Shown in pieces: positions 24,196 through 35,654 of a stretch of 64,000 bases of DNA. The stretch's first letter is position 1; each line of letters starts with the position of its first letter. The notes below the pieces were generated by a model. The model was not told the origin of the DNA. It saw nothing but the letters and a program-made list of their open reading frames with translations, and searched no databases. The DNA lies in assembly GCF_023053635.1 (NCBI RefSeq), contig NC_086182.1, forward strand, positions 24,859,001 to 24,923,000. The letters run 5' to 3'. The DNA is from Elgaria multicarinata webbii. Lineage: Eukaryota > Chordata > Lepidosauria > Squamata > Anguidae. Both the position numbers and the translations under genes were made by a program.

Positions 24196-24890
24196 GTAAG
24201 TCAGTGTGTTATGCCTTTTGCTTAGATTGGCTGGCAAATACTTTTTAAGAGAAGCCGTGTTTTGAATTGAATAATTGCTGCAAGGTGAGCAACAATGTAA
24301 ATAATTTATTTTATTAACATTGGGAGCAAGCATTCCTATGGTCCATGGGATGAGCATTCCAAGGGCATAGCATTGTCCCTGGAAGGCTCCTCCCCTGCCC
24401 ACCTGCAGCTGGCATGGAAAGAACCATGTCGGTTGTCCTCCAAAGCCAGAAAAGTGACCTTCTAGGAGGAGCAAAGGGGATGTTCTGGTGGGTGGGGAGA
24501 GGAGACAGGAGAGGCCAGGATATGAGTTATCCCAAGCCTCTCCCAGTCTCCTTCCCTCCACCTCCTGTCCTGCATTGGATGATCAGGCTTCCAATAACCA
24601 AGGGTGCAATCAATAGGATTGTGTCTGAAGCCATTCTGATCTCCTTTTGAAGCGAATTTTAAATAAAGGCTGTGCTCACTAGCTCCTCCCACACGGTAGA
24701 GGGGTTCTTTAACCCTGTCTACCCCAAATTAAACAGCAGCAAGGCCTTGGCAGACTATTTCCTTTAGACAACTCAGGACCTGCCATCATTTGTACTTTAT
24801 GAATGGAAGTGATCAGTTGAGATACATTAAGAGTAGAATGGTTGCTTAGTCCCCGTTGCTGTTTGTAGTGAAAGGGAATGGGGTTAAATT

Positions 24891-25222
24891 AGGGTGACCA
24901 TATTTTGGAAACCAAAAAGGAGGACAACATGGTCGTCAAGTTAAAATTATTTAAAAATAATAATTTTAGAACCTCAAACTTTTTTTAAAAAAATCCTAAA
25001 ACTTAGTGGATGGACAGATCTGTTTCAAATTTGGTATGACTAAAGCCCTTCCTAAGAGCTATCATGGTGCCAAGTTTCATATCTTTATCTTAAAAAATGA
25101 CAGAGTTATAAGCATTTTTGTTAATTCCCATTAGAGCTGCTCTTTGGAAAAATCCGGATTTCCCCTCCCCCTCCCGGATTTGTCATCAAAAACCCAGGCA
25201 AATCCAGTCGTATGGTCACCCT
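24891..25222 (+). mobile_element. MITE with agggtgaccata TIR (332 bp)
   Basis: A perfect 12-bp inverted repeat lies at 24891-24902 and 25211-25222. Flanks are att and agt. The interior contains gagctatcatggtgccaagt, which recurs in reverse in the 57-kb tandem array. It lies in the FLI1 intron after exon 24130-24195. Confidence 0.8.
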
Positions 25223-25500
25223 AGTTAAATGATGCCTCTTATCCTGTATTTTAAATAAATTTAAAGCCACTCCGAGAACCTTGGTTAGTCAATGGGTATT
25301 GATATTGGAAATAAGTAATAAAGACTCTTTCTCAGAGCCCTTTGATAGCCTCACCTTGGGAGAAAACTGCAAAGGTGCAATGTAGAGTAAATGTGTGAAG
25401 GAGTTTCATTGGGATGAGCTCTGCCAACAACCACACATGAAGCCTTTTGCGGCTGTGTTCCACTTGATTAACCTTAACTTGCATACATTGGTGTTGGGTA

Positions 25501-25906
25501 GAGATGGGCAAACGTTTCCCCACTCAAATTTGGGTTGACTTGGAAATAATCCAAGCTCATTGGAAAGAACTTGAATCATTTCCCAAGCCGATCCAAGGGT
25601 GGTTTGGGGAATGGGAGGCTAGCAAGGAGGGCGTTTGGAGGGACAAAGAAGGGCAGCAGTGGAGGATAATGGAAGCTGAGAATTCTTCTCTGGCTTGGAT
25701 TTTCATGCAAGATGAAGAAGAATCCATGGGGTCATAAAACTCACCTCTCCTTTGAAGTGGGATTTTATGAGCTTCCAAAGAACCTTCACGAGCCTATCTT
25801 GTGAGACCTTAATCAGCATCTTTACTATTGACGAACATGAGCTGAATTGGTTTTAAATAACACTGTAAAGATTATTTTGACATGGATGTTGTACTTTGCC
25901 CATCTC
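25501..25906 (+). mobile_element. MITE with gagatgggcaaa TIR (406 bp)
   Basis: A perfect 12-bp inverted repeat, gagatgggcaaa at 25501-25512 and tttgcccatctc at 25895-25906. No target duplication is obvious. It ends 50 bp before a FLI1 exon. Confidence 0.7.
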
Positions 25907-25956
25907 CTTTCTTTCTCCTCTGATCTAAAATGTCCCCATTTCTCTGTTATTACTAG

Positions 25957-26019
25957 GTCCTCCTCTGGGAGGAACGCAAAATGTGAGCAAAAATGTAGAG
26001 CAGCAGCGATCCCAGCCAG
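25957..26019 (+). CDS. FLI1: FLI1 linker exon (PPLGG)
   Basis: This 63-nt exon encodes PPLGGTQNVSKNVEQQRSQP. Human FLI1 has PPLGGAQTISKNTEQRPQP, so the lizard copy is about one residue longer. The acceptor is ttactAG and the donor GTAATT, a slightly weaker +5/+6 than the other exons. The exon begins only about 50 bp after the right end of a MITE (25501-25906), so that insertion lies within the usual branch-point and upstream splice-regulatory zone. Confidence 0.92.
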
Positions 26020-26182
26020 GTAATTGCATCAGATTCAGTGTCATCGACTTCAGAGAATGACTAATGTCTGTGCATATATCTGTTTAGTCTAGCTAGCAAA
26101 TTGAGCTGGCAGAGAAGGAGGTAGCTAGGACCCAGGAAAGCCAGAACTGTCTCTAGATCTCTTGGGATGGGTCAATAGAGGA

Positions 26183-26222
26183 TGGATGGATGGATGGATG
26201 GATGGAGAGAGAGAGAGAGAGA
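26183..26222 (+). repeat. (ATGG)n(GA)n compound microsatellite
   Basis: Five ATGG/GATG units then eight GA units, between the last two short FLI1 linker exons. Confidence 0.9.
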
Positions 26223-26628
26223 TCCTGTAGAGCTCAGCTGGCTAGGGCAAGGGTGTTTAGTTTAGTTTATCTTACATGTTTAACCTGGTACTTTCCAGAT
26301 GTTTTGGGCTACAACTTCCATAGCCACAAGCATCTGGAAGATACAAGGTAAAACATATAAGATAAACACTGAAAGAGCAGAATGAAGTGACCTCTTCTTT
26401 CTCATGTTGAGTGGTTAGTTATGTGGGGGTTCAATGTGGGGAGGGACACAGCTCAGTGGTAGTGCACAAGCTTTGCATGCAGACTTTCCAGTATGTGTCA
26501 GAGCACAGATGATGTTATGGTCACATTGGGGCAAAAATAATAATATTGGAGCTATGTTACCCTGTCTCTGTGCAGTAGGTAGAATGATGTCTTGTTTTTT
26601 CTCTCTCTCTCTTGTTCCCTTTCCTTAG

Positions 26629-26676
26629 ATCCCTATCAGATTTTAGGACCCACCAGCAGCCGTTTAGCCAATCCAG
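26629..26676 (+). CDS. FLI1: FLI1 48-nt linker exon (PYQILGPTSSRLANP)
   Basis: This short exon encodes PYQILGPTSSRLANP, identical to human FLI1 as I recall it and closely shared with ERG. It is flanked by a strong polypyrimidine tract (ctctctctctcttgttccctttcctt) with AG at 26627-26628 and by the donor GTGAGT. The first two bases complete the Asp codon begun at 26019, and the last base opens the Gly codon completed at 27233. Confidence 0.95.
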
Positions 26677-27198
26677 GTGAGTCTACTTGGATCAAGAGGT
26701 TACCAACCCATGGGCTAGCTCTGTCTCTCCAGCTTTTAGCTCAAAGTCAAGACTTTTTTTTTTATTTGTACAGACATTTTAAATTGTTTTTATGACTGCC
26801 CTCTGCAGTTTTATTAAATGTTATGTTGTTTTATGAAATTTATTTATGTACTCTCTCATTATTGTACTCCACACTGGTATCTCTTAGGATGAAGGGTGGT
26901 CTAGACATTTAATAAAGAAATAAAGAAATACTTACGGCTCTTCTCACATATAGTGGCTACTATTCCATTCCTTGCTGTGTTTCCTTCCAATGAAACATTC
27001 ACAAAATATTATAATCACATGGTGTTTCACTTTAAGAGCACTGGAATTCTGTACAAGGGGGTATTATTGTTAGCTGAAACTTTTTGCATGTGTGCAAAAT
27101 TCATTTTGGAGAGTCTGCTAGTCTGGTGAACCGCGACAGCCGGCCTGCAGTCAGAATGTTGATAAAGAGTGACGAACAGCATGAATCAGCTGATATAG

Positions 27199-27762
<564 letters not shown>

Positions 27763-27919
27763 ATGCTTTTCATCTTTGGTGCCCTTTCTCGGTTTGATTG
27801 GATGCTCTCTTCCATTCTTGGATATCTCTGGACTTTTTGATAGACATTCACCTTTTAGTCGGGGAGAAAGCTGAAAAACTGGATATTATTATTATTATTT
27901 TTATTATAATTATTATTGG

Positions 27920-27925
27920 AATAAA
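27920..27925 (+). promoter_or_regulatory. Proximal poly(A) signal of FLI1
   Basis: AATAAA hexamer about 160 nt after the stop, within an AT-rich stretch and followed by a T-rich run. Confidence 0.45.
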
Positions 27926-28331
27926 CTTTTTTATTTTTGTAACCCTGCTTCTTCTGTCTTGAATGGCAGATGATTCTCCGATGGGCCAGTATTGTATGTT
28001 TTATTTTGGTTCTAAGCCTTATATCCTCGATAGGAATAACTCAACTGCTTTACGGACTGTGCAGTGATTATCACTTCAGATCTTAGACAAAGCATTGTCA
28101 AGTCCAAGGCTTTTTGGAAGAAGAAAACAAGACCAAGACCTCTGAGTCTATGAAGATTAATGTTTGTTTGTTCCAGACTAATGACAATGACAGGTTCTTT
28201 TCCAGTTTTTGGAGAGGAGAAGAAAGTTCAAATACTATGGGAACCTGATTTGGAGAAACCAACTGGAATCTTAGCTTTAAAGCCAAACAAGGCTTGTCTT
28301 TTTTCACCCAACTGGAAAAAAAGGAAAGAAA

Positions 28332-28368
28332 TGTGTGTGTATGTGTGTATGTATGTATGTATGTATGT

Positions 28369-28408
<40 letters not shown>
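28332..28408 (+). repeat. (GT/GTAT)n-(AC)n microsatellite in the FLI1 3' UTR
   Basis: About 38 nt of GT/GTAT repeats is followed directly by about 38 nt of AC repeats. The two halves are largely complementary and could fold as a hairpin in the mRNA. Confidence 0.85.
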
Positions 28409-28411
<3 letters not shown>

Positions 28412-28867
28412 TAAGGGCATTGAAAGGACGTTTCGAGAATGTGCATTGTGTTATACGGTTTTATTAATATCTCTGGAAACATCCAAGACAAGAAAAAAAA
28501 GTTATAATGCATCAAGGACAGCTATTCTTATGAATGAGAAATGGAACTAATATAAACGACAGCAAATCCCCAAACTTTGCCAGAGTTCTGGGAGTTGCAA
28601 AAACATAACCGATTCACAAACGCTGTGCGTTTGTCAGACTGCTACTCAGAGGGTCAACCAAGTCAGAAGGCAACTTACTGTATAAATTATGCAGAGTTAT
28701 GTTTTTATCTATATCTCACAGTATTGAAAAGGATGAAAACTAAAACGAGTTGACCTCGGTCACAAATGCAATTATTTTTTACTATCAAATCCATTGTTGT
28801 TGTTGTTTTTAACATGTACATCTTTTCAATCTGTACATTTGGGTTGCAGCTTTGTATTTTTTTGGCT

Positions 28868-28878
28868 AATAAAATAAA
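28868..28878 (+). promoter_or_regulatory. Distal poly(A) signal of FLI1 (two overlapping AATAAA)
   Basis: AATAAAATAAA gives two overlapping canonical hexamers about 1.1 kb after the stop. A T-rich and then TGTGTCTGTTGG (GU-rich) downstream element follows. Confidence 0.55.
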
Positions 28879-29132
28879 CTTTTTTTAAAAAGGAAAATGT
28901 ATATAATGTGTCTGTTGGGAAAAACAAATGAACAACCCCACAGTTTTGAAACGAACAAGGGTTATATCCAGAAACTAAGGGTGAATCTACACTACAAATG
29001 TAAATGTTCAACTGTAATAGTTGGGAATTAAATTTCATAAGGGGAGCTGAGACTGCTGTTTAAAAGCATATCTAATTCCCCACACAAACAAGACTTTCCA
29101 GGGGTTTCTGGAGAGAGTAAGTGCCTATTTAA

Positions 29133-29229
29133 GGGTGCAATCCTAAACATTGGGGGGGGGATCCTACAACTTCCGGCATTCCCCAACCAGGACTTTTTTT
29201 TCTGTCTACAGATGTTTAAGATTGCACCC
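29133..29229 (+). mobile_element. 97-bp MITE with TTAA target duplication
   Basis: Ends gggtgcaatcctaaacat and gatgtttaagattgcaccc are inverted. TTAA flanks both sides (29129-29132, 29230-29233), as in piggyBac or Kolobok elements. A second copy is at 36860. Confidence 0.82.
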
Positions 29230-29419
29230 TTAACTATTTTTAAATTCATAATGTAGATACATCCCTAGACACTCTGGGCAATTAAAATAAAATTCTTGTT
29301 CCTCTTCCAGTTTATTTCTAATTAATGTTTGTTACCCAATATGTGTGATTAACTCCAAAAATGTGTAAAAGAAGAAAAGGTTTTGATTAACTAGAGTTGG
29401 ATTCCAGTGCAAGAGGATC

Positions 29420-29422
<3 letters not shown>

Positions 29423-29462
<40 letters not shown>
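29423..29462 (+). repeat. (CT)n microsatellite
   Basis: About 20 CT units downstream of FLI1. Confidence 0.95.
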
Positions 29463-29465
<3 letters not shown>

Positions 29466-29867
29466 ACTCTGTCTTCTATGGTCTGACCTGCTGAGCACAA
29501 CTGCTAGGCCTGGACATGGACTTGATATCATCACAAACTCTTTCTGGGTTGTGATTTTCTTAGAATGGAAAAGTGTTGTGATTTTCTGACTGATCTGGTT
29601 GTAGCCCAAATGTACATGTTTTCTTTCCTCCCTCCATCCTTCCCATGATTTAACCCAGGGCAAAACCACATATGTTTGTCATTTAAAGTAAGCATCCATC
29701 ATTTGAAAACTAGAGTCTTGCATCTCCATAGCAAATGCAAACTCATTAGCGAATTAGTTGACTTAAACCTGGCAGTTCTCAAACTCTGTTCCAGAGAACC
29801 GTGGGGTTCCTCAAAAACTTAGCATGAGTTCCTGTGTGAGAAAGATTAGTGGGTGGGGGTGGAGTGG

Positions 29868-30065
29868 GCCGGACCATAGCTCAGTATTACAGCAAATGCT
29901 TTGTGTGCATAAGACTGCATGTTCCATCCTTAGTATCACCAGTCAAAAGCATCAGGTGATGGGGAAGATCTCTCTGCCTGATATTTTGGAGAACTGCTTG
30001 TAGTCAGATTAGACAATACTGAGATGGATGATAGTCTGGCCTGGTATAAGACAGCATCCTATGGT
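29868..30065 (+). repeat. tRNA-derived SINE (atagctcag head)
   Basis: The head accatagctcagtattacag and a degenerate B box precede a body with tctctctgcctgatattttg. The end is gtctggcctggtataagaca. The same family occurs antisense at 52260-52390 and 17575-17645. Confidence 0.6.
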
Positions 30066-30214
30066 CCTAACAGTGGACAAGCTTCCATGAAACATAGCTT
30101 CTCTACCTCTATATGCCATCTATTTGAATGCACAATTGAATGGGAGGATTGAGCGTGTTCCATGTTGAGTATGTGCCCTATTACGTAGAGCAATGGAGGG
30201 GCCCTGGAGTCTTA

Positions 30215-30348
30215 AACCAGAGATTGACAACCTGTTGCCTTCCAAACCTCTTATACTACATCTTCCATTAGCCCCAGCTAGCATGACCAATGGTCAGGGA
30301 TTATGGGAATTACAGTCCAAAACATCTGGAGGGCACCAGATTGTGCCT
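30215..30348 (+). mobile_element. Palindromic MITE, gggagttgtagtcc family
   Basis: gacaacctgttgccttccaa, gcatgaccaatggtcaggga and aacatctggagggcaccaga. Confidence 0.65.
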
Positions 30349-30394
30349 ACTCTTTCTCAGCAGTACCCCTGCGTTAATGCCTTATACAGGGAAA

Positions 30395-30790
30395 AGATCG
30401 GTCGAGCATCTGTTGATGCATTTATATAAAATGTTGTGCTTGGCCTAGATTGGCATTCAGATTTTCGTGCAACTAGTTCCATGGTCCTACAAGAGGAGAG
30501 CATGGGAACATAAGAAGAGCCATATGCACCAAATGGAAGATTCCTCTAGTCCAGCATTCAGCTTCCCACTGTGGCCAACTGGATACCTCTGAGAAGCCCA
30601 ATGACAACAACTGGTATTGGGTGGTGTGCTGGAACAAAGAGGTTCCAAACAGGCATCATTACTAAGAGCCATTGAATGCTTCCCAGAATCCTCTGCAGCA
30701 CACTGACGTCCCAGGCAGATGTGCAGGAATTTCTTCTTGTGAAATGTAGAAAAGGTTCCCTGCAGATGTAATTTGCAAACCACAGGAGAT
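30395..30790 (+). repeat. Dispersed repeat shared with 22680-22975, includes LINE tail wording
   Basis: gatcggtcgagcatctgttg, gattggcattcagattttcg, gaacataagaagagccatat and gagaagcccaatgacaacaa. Probably a LINE-derived family, since gaacataagaagagcc is the reverse CR1/L3 tail. Confidence 0.6.
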
Positions 30791-31399
30791 AGCCTGTTAA
30801 TAAGCTATCTGATCCTACAAAAGTCAGCAGGAATCAGGCCTCAAGACAACAGCAGAAAGACTTGCATCTCCAGTCTGCTTATACCATTCCCAGGAACATT
30901 CCTAGTGTAGCCGCTCATTTATAGAAGCCTGCAAGGAGGGAAAAAAAGCCTTAAAACAGAACATTATAATCTAGTTGTTGTAAGTTTTAAAAAAAGCACT
31001 GATACTTTTTATTATTATTTATTTAACAAGTTGTGGTAAAGCAGTCAAGCTAATCTCTTACAGGCTGATTTTTAGGATGTTAATAGGTAAATCTTACTTG
31101 CAGGACATTTTAGTAAAAGTTTTTTTTTTAAAAAAAAAAACATTAACTAGAGAGGTATTTTCTAGTTTATATATGCAATGTATTTTTTTATTTTGTTGGA
31201 TATTAAAATATATATAATTTGCAAGTAATCTTTGGGGATTGTTTCCTAAAAGCAATTGTTATGTTAAGCAGAAGACTGTTGTATGATGATGATGACATGA
31301 TGTTAAAAAGTGATTTAATAAATTGTACTTTCCTTGATGAAGGATTTAAATACGTTTTTAGCTGTATTTCTTCACCATTCATGCAGTTGTGCCCTAGTC

Positions 31400-32267
31400 C
31401 AGTGGTTCCCAATTAGCTAATTACTGTGGACCCCTTGTTTTTCAAATGCCAAGTCATGGACCCCCTACTTTTGAATTTTTTTTTATCTCTATGGTAGTTA
31501 CCTGTGCAAAGCAATTTTTTGGAGAAAATAAGGGGTAGCCCCTAATAAGCAAAAGATTTTAAAAACAGACCATAAAATTTGTGATATTACCACACAAAAA
31601 TGACAATGATTTAGTTAGGAATATAAAGACGAATTTAATTTTACTAACGTCTAGTTTACAATTGAACAAATTATGACATGTCTAGCAGCTACTAAACGTA
31701 AATGTGATTGGGAGAAATCATGCCTCTTTTTGTCCCGAACAATCCCTTCCACATCCGGTTCAATATTTCCTACTTTTAATCTCAAATCTGGATCAACATC
31801 AAGCCGATTTCTATGCTTGTTCTTCATATAACAAAATGTCGAAAACGTTTGTTCACAAAGATATGTGGAACAAAAGGGAACTAGATGTTTCAAAGCTTTT
31901 TCACCTAACTTCTTATAATCAGGAAAAACCTTCACCCAGAATTGATCCAGTCTATATTCTTTGAAAAAATGATTTCAATGAACCATCTCAAGTCACGTCA
32001 ACAAGTGCATCTTGCTCTTCCGCAGATAGAGTTGTTAGCTGTACATCACCACATTCAAAAGGATTCCTTCTCCATGTGTTTTCAGGAGTAGGTGGAGGGA
32101 AGTAGCCTCTGAAGCTAGTCGCTAAATCACGCAGGTGCTCAGTGATGTTATATTTTACTTCTGGTAGGAATTCGTCATCAGCGGACTCCAGAAATGAATG
32201 GTGAACATGTGAATGGTGCCACGGACCCCCTGGGTGGGTTACGTGGACCACCAATTGGGAACCACTG
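31400..32267 (-). mobile_element. hAT (Charlie-like) DNA transposon remnant with TIRs and 8-bp TSD
   Basis: Terminal inverted repeats cagtggttcccaatt (31400-31414) and aattgggaaccactg (32253-32267) are perfect over 15 bp. Flanks ccctagtc and cactagtc form an 8-bp duplication with one mismatch, the hAT hallmark. Inside, on the minus strand, are the C-terminal transposase parts: ITEHLRDLATSFRGYFPPPT, then the hAT dimerisation region LVPFCSTYLCEQTFSTFCYM and NRLDVDPDLRLKVGNIEPDV. An in-frame stop and a frame change separate the two pieces, and the N-terminal and catalytic parts are absent. It is dead and internally deleted. Confidence 0.88.
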
Positions 32268-32869
32268 CACTAGTCCATTTCACCATGCAAGGATGACCTT
32301 TTCAGACACATACAATGCAGGGTCAAACTATTGTCATGTGCACCCTATTTCTGCAAGCAGTGAGAGGTTTCAGGGGTGCCGCACATATCCATATTTGGTT
32401 TCCTTTCGAAGGACGTCGCTGGACGTTTAGTGCATTTTCCAACATTAGTTTTGTTTACAACTTTGGCAAAAGTTAGCTTCCACTAACATTGACAGAAGGC
32501 TGCTCATTTTAATTCAATTGCTGCATACCAATGCTTCCCTCTGGGTTAGACTTGGGGCAAATGGACTTTTATCAGGTAATATTCCTACCAATAGGGAGTC
32601 CATCAAGGAAGTCTCCAGCCCCCATTCCAGAGGTGGCTAAGGCCCCCAAGGCAACACAGGCAGAGCCAATTAAATAAACTCAGCTTATTTCTGCTTACAG
32701 CACTTACTGTCAGTAACTAAGCTTTAGGGAGGTATTTCAACCCTTTCAAATGGGTGGGGGAACAGCGCAAATGCTAGGTAACCACCCAAGAAGAACCCCA
32801 GAGAGATGGATTAAGACACCAAGTGAGTTGGAATGAGCACCACTGCTCAGCCACATCAGGGTAAATAGT

Positions 32870-33581
32870 AGGGCTGTGCACGGACACACACACACCGTAC
32901 CACTTCGTGGCCCAATCCACAACTTTCGGATCAGGCCGATCCACATTGGGTTGATCCAACACTCCCCTGCTCCACTCTGCGGAGCGAGATCCGGAGAGGC
33001 AGATCGAGATTCCCCCCCCTTCCCTACCCTACTTACTTGCCTCCACGGCAGGCAGCGGAGGCAGGTAAGAGGAGAAGGGGGCAAAATGGGGGCCGAATAA
33101 GCCCCCCTGCCCCTTTACCTAGCTCCGCCACTGTCACTGCACATACTGCGATGGTGGCGGTGGCAGAGCCACAGCAGAGCCAGGTAAGCCCCCCTCCTCC
33201 CCACTTACCTGCCTCTGTCGCAGTCCGCCGCAGGCTTCAACTGATGGCCAGGCCTCAAAGCTGAACCAGGCCGTGGCCTGCTTCCGCTTTGAGGCCTGGC
33301 CCTCAGTTGAAGCCTGCGCCAGACCGCGATGGACACAGGTAAGCCCCCCTCCCCCTTGCCCCATTACCTGGCTGTGCCGCCATTGCCACATGGACTGTGG
33401 CGCCGGCGCCAGGTGAGCCCCCCTCTCCCCCACTTACCTGCATTCAGAGCTCCAGATGGAGGCAAACCACTTTGCCTCGATCTGCAGCTCCCCTAACCTG
33501 ATTCGAATCCACCTCTGGCAGATGCGGATCAGGTTGCTCCTCCCCCGATTCACGATCCAAATCGGAGCGGAGCACAGCCCT
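32870..33581 (+). mobile_element. GC-rich MITE with agggctgtgca ends (712 bp)
   Basis: Ends agggctgtgcac and gagcacagccct are inverted, and agt flanks both sides. The interior is a series of short modules ending caggtaagcccccc or its reverse complement. A hairpin (arms near 33228-33258 and 33286-33317) contains ggcttcaactga and tcagttgaagcc. Confidence 0.8.
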
Positions 33582-33599
33582 AGTAAAAAGGCCATATAG

Positions 33600-33782
33600 A
33601 CACATTGACTTCCAGGTGCTCCCTAGTGCTTCAGACAGGAGGCTTTGCAATTCTACCTGGAGGTGTAAGAGGCTGAACCTGGGACAGTTAGCATGGAAAA
33701 GATGCACTCCACTGAGAATGGAAGGGGGTGCTCCAACTCTTCCCACATACCCCATAGTTACCATGCACCAGTTGATCAAATA
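33600..33782 (+). repeat. Direct repeat, unit A
   Basis: ggaggctttgcaattctacc, ggaaaagatgcactccactg and ccagttgatcaaataaacaa. Unit B (33960-34142) has the same order. No family was recognised. Confidence 0.7.
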
Positions 33783-33930
33783 AACAACATGGTGACCTCA
33801 AAGATACAACAAAAATCGCAGTGAAAGCACACCGTGGGAAAAGTGCAGTTATGGGGGTAAAAGCCCGACACGGCTGCAAGTTGGCGGCTGCATCATATAA
33901 ATAATGCAGCACCACTGCATAGCCACAATG
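33765..33930 (-). repeat. Dispersed repeat related to 9765-9915
   Basis: In reverse complement it reads gtggctatgcagtggtgctg, ataactgcacttttcccac and ggtcaccatgttgttt, in the order found on the plus strand at 9.8 kb. Confidence 0.6.
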
Positions 33931-33959
33931 GGGTAAATAGGCGTTAAAGGCAACCCCCT

Positions 33960-34142
33960 GGTCTACCTTGACTGCTAGGCACTTTCCAGTGTTTCAAACA
34001 GGAGCTTTTGCAAGTCTACCTGGAGGTGCAAGAGATTCAACTTGGGGCCTTTTGCATGGAAAAGATGCACTCCAGCAAGAATGGATGGGGGGGGGACTCC
34101 AAGCCTCCCCCCCCAGCTACCATTCACAAGTTGATCAAATAA
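33960..34142 (+). repeat. Direct repeat, unit B
   Basis: caggagcttttgcaagtcta, ggaaaagatgcactccagca and caagttgatcaaataaatat, about 360 bp after unit A. Confidence 0.7.
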
Positions 34143-35654
34143 ATATGCCAGTAGTAATCCACATTTTGGAGGCTTCCAGCCTTCCAGCATCAAAGAAGCA
34201 ATATGGGACTCCGTGGACTTGTAGAATAATATTAATGCACTGAGCAATGACTTTCCTTCCTCCCACCCCCCTCCCAGTTCTGACAATGAACTTCCTGGCT
34301 TTTGTGGACTTCTTACATGTAAAAGGCTTTTCTTGTCTTAACACTTTCTTGTTTTCACATTAGTAATGGAGAGAAAAGGGAAGGAAATATTAAACCTATA
34401 TTGGACCCTTAACCACCTTAAACAATTCCTGCAGGCCTGATGCCACTATAGTGGAATGCTAACCGGTTGGGAAAATGGCCAGATCAGACTTCCTTTTCAT
34501 ACAAGCTTTTCCTCCTGTAACCTGGAATGCTAGCTGGTGAGTTTTCAGATAGTTTCCTCCATTCTAACAGCCAGGGAACAAACCAACCGTTTCTCCCATG
34601 TGTGAATGTTTAACTAAAAATTCCTATCACATCTTCTGCCGCTGGGTTTTGCATCCAGATGGGTCAGGTGAAAGAGTGTCTGGTTTTGCAATAGATGTGA
34701 ATTGTTTAATTGAGGGGTGATCTATCTGCCAAAATGGCTGGGTTCGCACAACATGTGAACGCACCGAGTGTGTGTGGTTGTTGGTAAATTTTGTTGGCCC
34801 TTCCTTTTCTCCTAATAGTTGCATTTTAGAAGCATTCCAAAAGATGGCTTTACTCTTTTAAGTTTTCATTTCATTTTAGATGCCTAATTGATTTAGACTC
34901 TGATCTACACCTTCATTCATGCCAAGAGGTGGCAAAGTCTTGAGCCAGAATATCCAAAACATCTCCCTCTGAAGCAAAAAACCTGCCATTAAGCATGGAA
35001 GCATCACTTTACAACATGTGTGTAGAGGGCAGCTAGGACATAGCTGCTCATTACAAATTGGTGAGGGAACCATACTTGAACATGGGATGATTCACATGTT
35101 CTTACATTACATGTTCCAGAATCCAGGGCTTCTTACTCATGCCAATTAAGGCTTGAAATGAATGCAGGGCAATTATTCTCTAGGGAATGATTTTCAATTA
35201 TTCTGTCAGCATAGTTATCTTAGAGATTATGGGAGTTTTAGTCCAATGCATCTGGAGGGGGTCAAGTTGGGGAAATCTGTCGTAGGGTCTCTCCATGCTT
35301 CCATATTGCAACATCATTCTTTGCCCACAGTTGTCTCCTGCACTCACTACAGCAGACCTAGACAGTCACCTGGGGACTGTCTTGACATCTTCTTTGCCCC
35401 AGCATGGCTCCGAATCTGTGCAGCCAGTTAGATGATGCAGCCACAGATTCAAAGCCACCCCAGTGCAAAGAGCTGAAGATGCATGGCTGAAAAGTCAGGG
35501 ACTTTCCACTGGTCTGTCCTCGCTCAGGCGCTGCTCCATAGCTGCTCTGGGGGCATTCCCGGCAAACGGTGACCCCGACTGGTTGCCAGGGCAGGAGACT
35601 GGCCAGTGAGTGGAATGGCCTCCAGAAGGGCCAGGATCTCTTCTTGATCCTCCC

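Larger units (their letters stand above)
24196..25956 (+). other. FLI1 intron (1.8 kb)
   Basis: Two MITEs (24891-25222, 25501-25906) occupy about 40 percent of it. The rest, including 24300-24890, has no recognised content. Confidence 0.6.
27763..28900 (+). other. FLI1: FLI1 3' untranslated region
   Basis: This is sequence after the stop, with two candidate poly(A) signals: AATAAA at 27920 and overlapping AATAAA copies at 28868-28878, just after an AT-rich run. The latter block (tttgtatttttttggctaat) resembles the end of the mammalian FLI1 3' UTR as I remember it. A (GT/GTAT)n run followed by an (AC)n run lies inside (28332-28408). The exact transcript end is inferred. Confidence 0.6.

Noticed and set aside
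24884-25228. TTAA duplication for the 24.9-kb MITE
   Set aside because: TTAA occurs near both ends but at unequal distances (3 and 2 bases), and the related element at 56424 has AGT, not TTAA, so it is probably chance.
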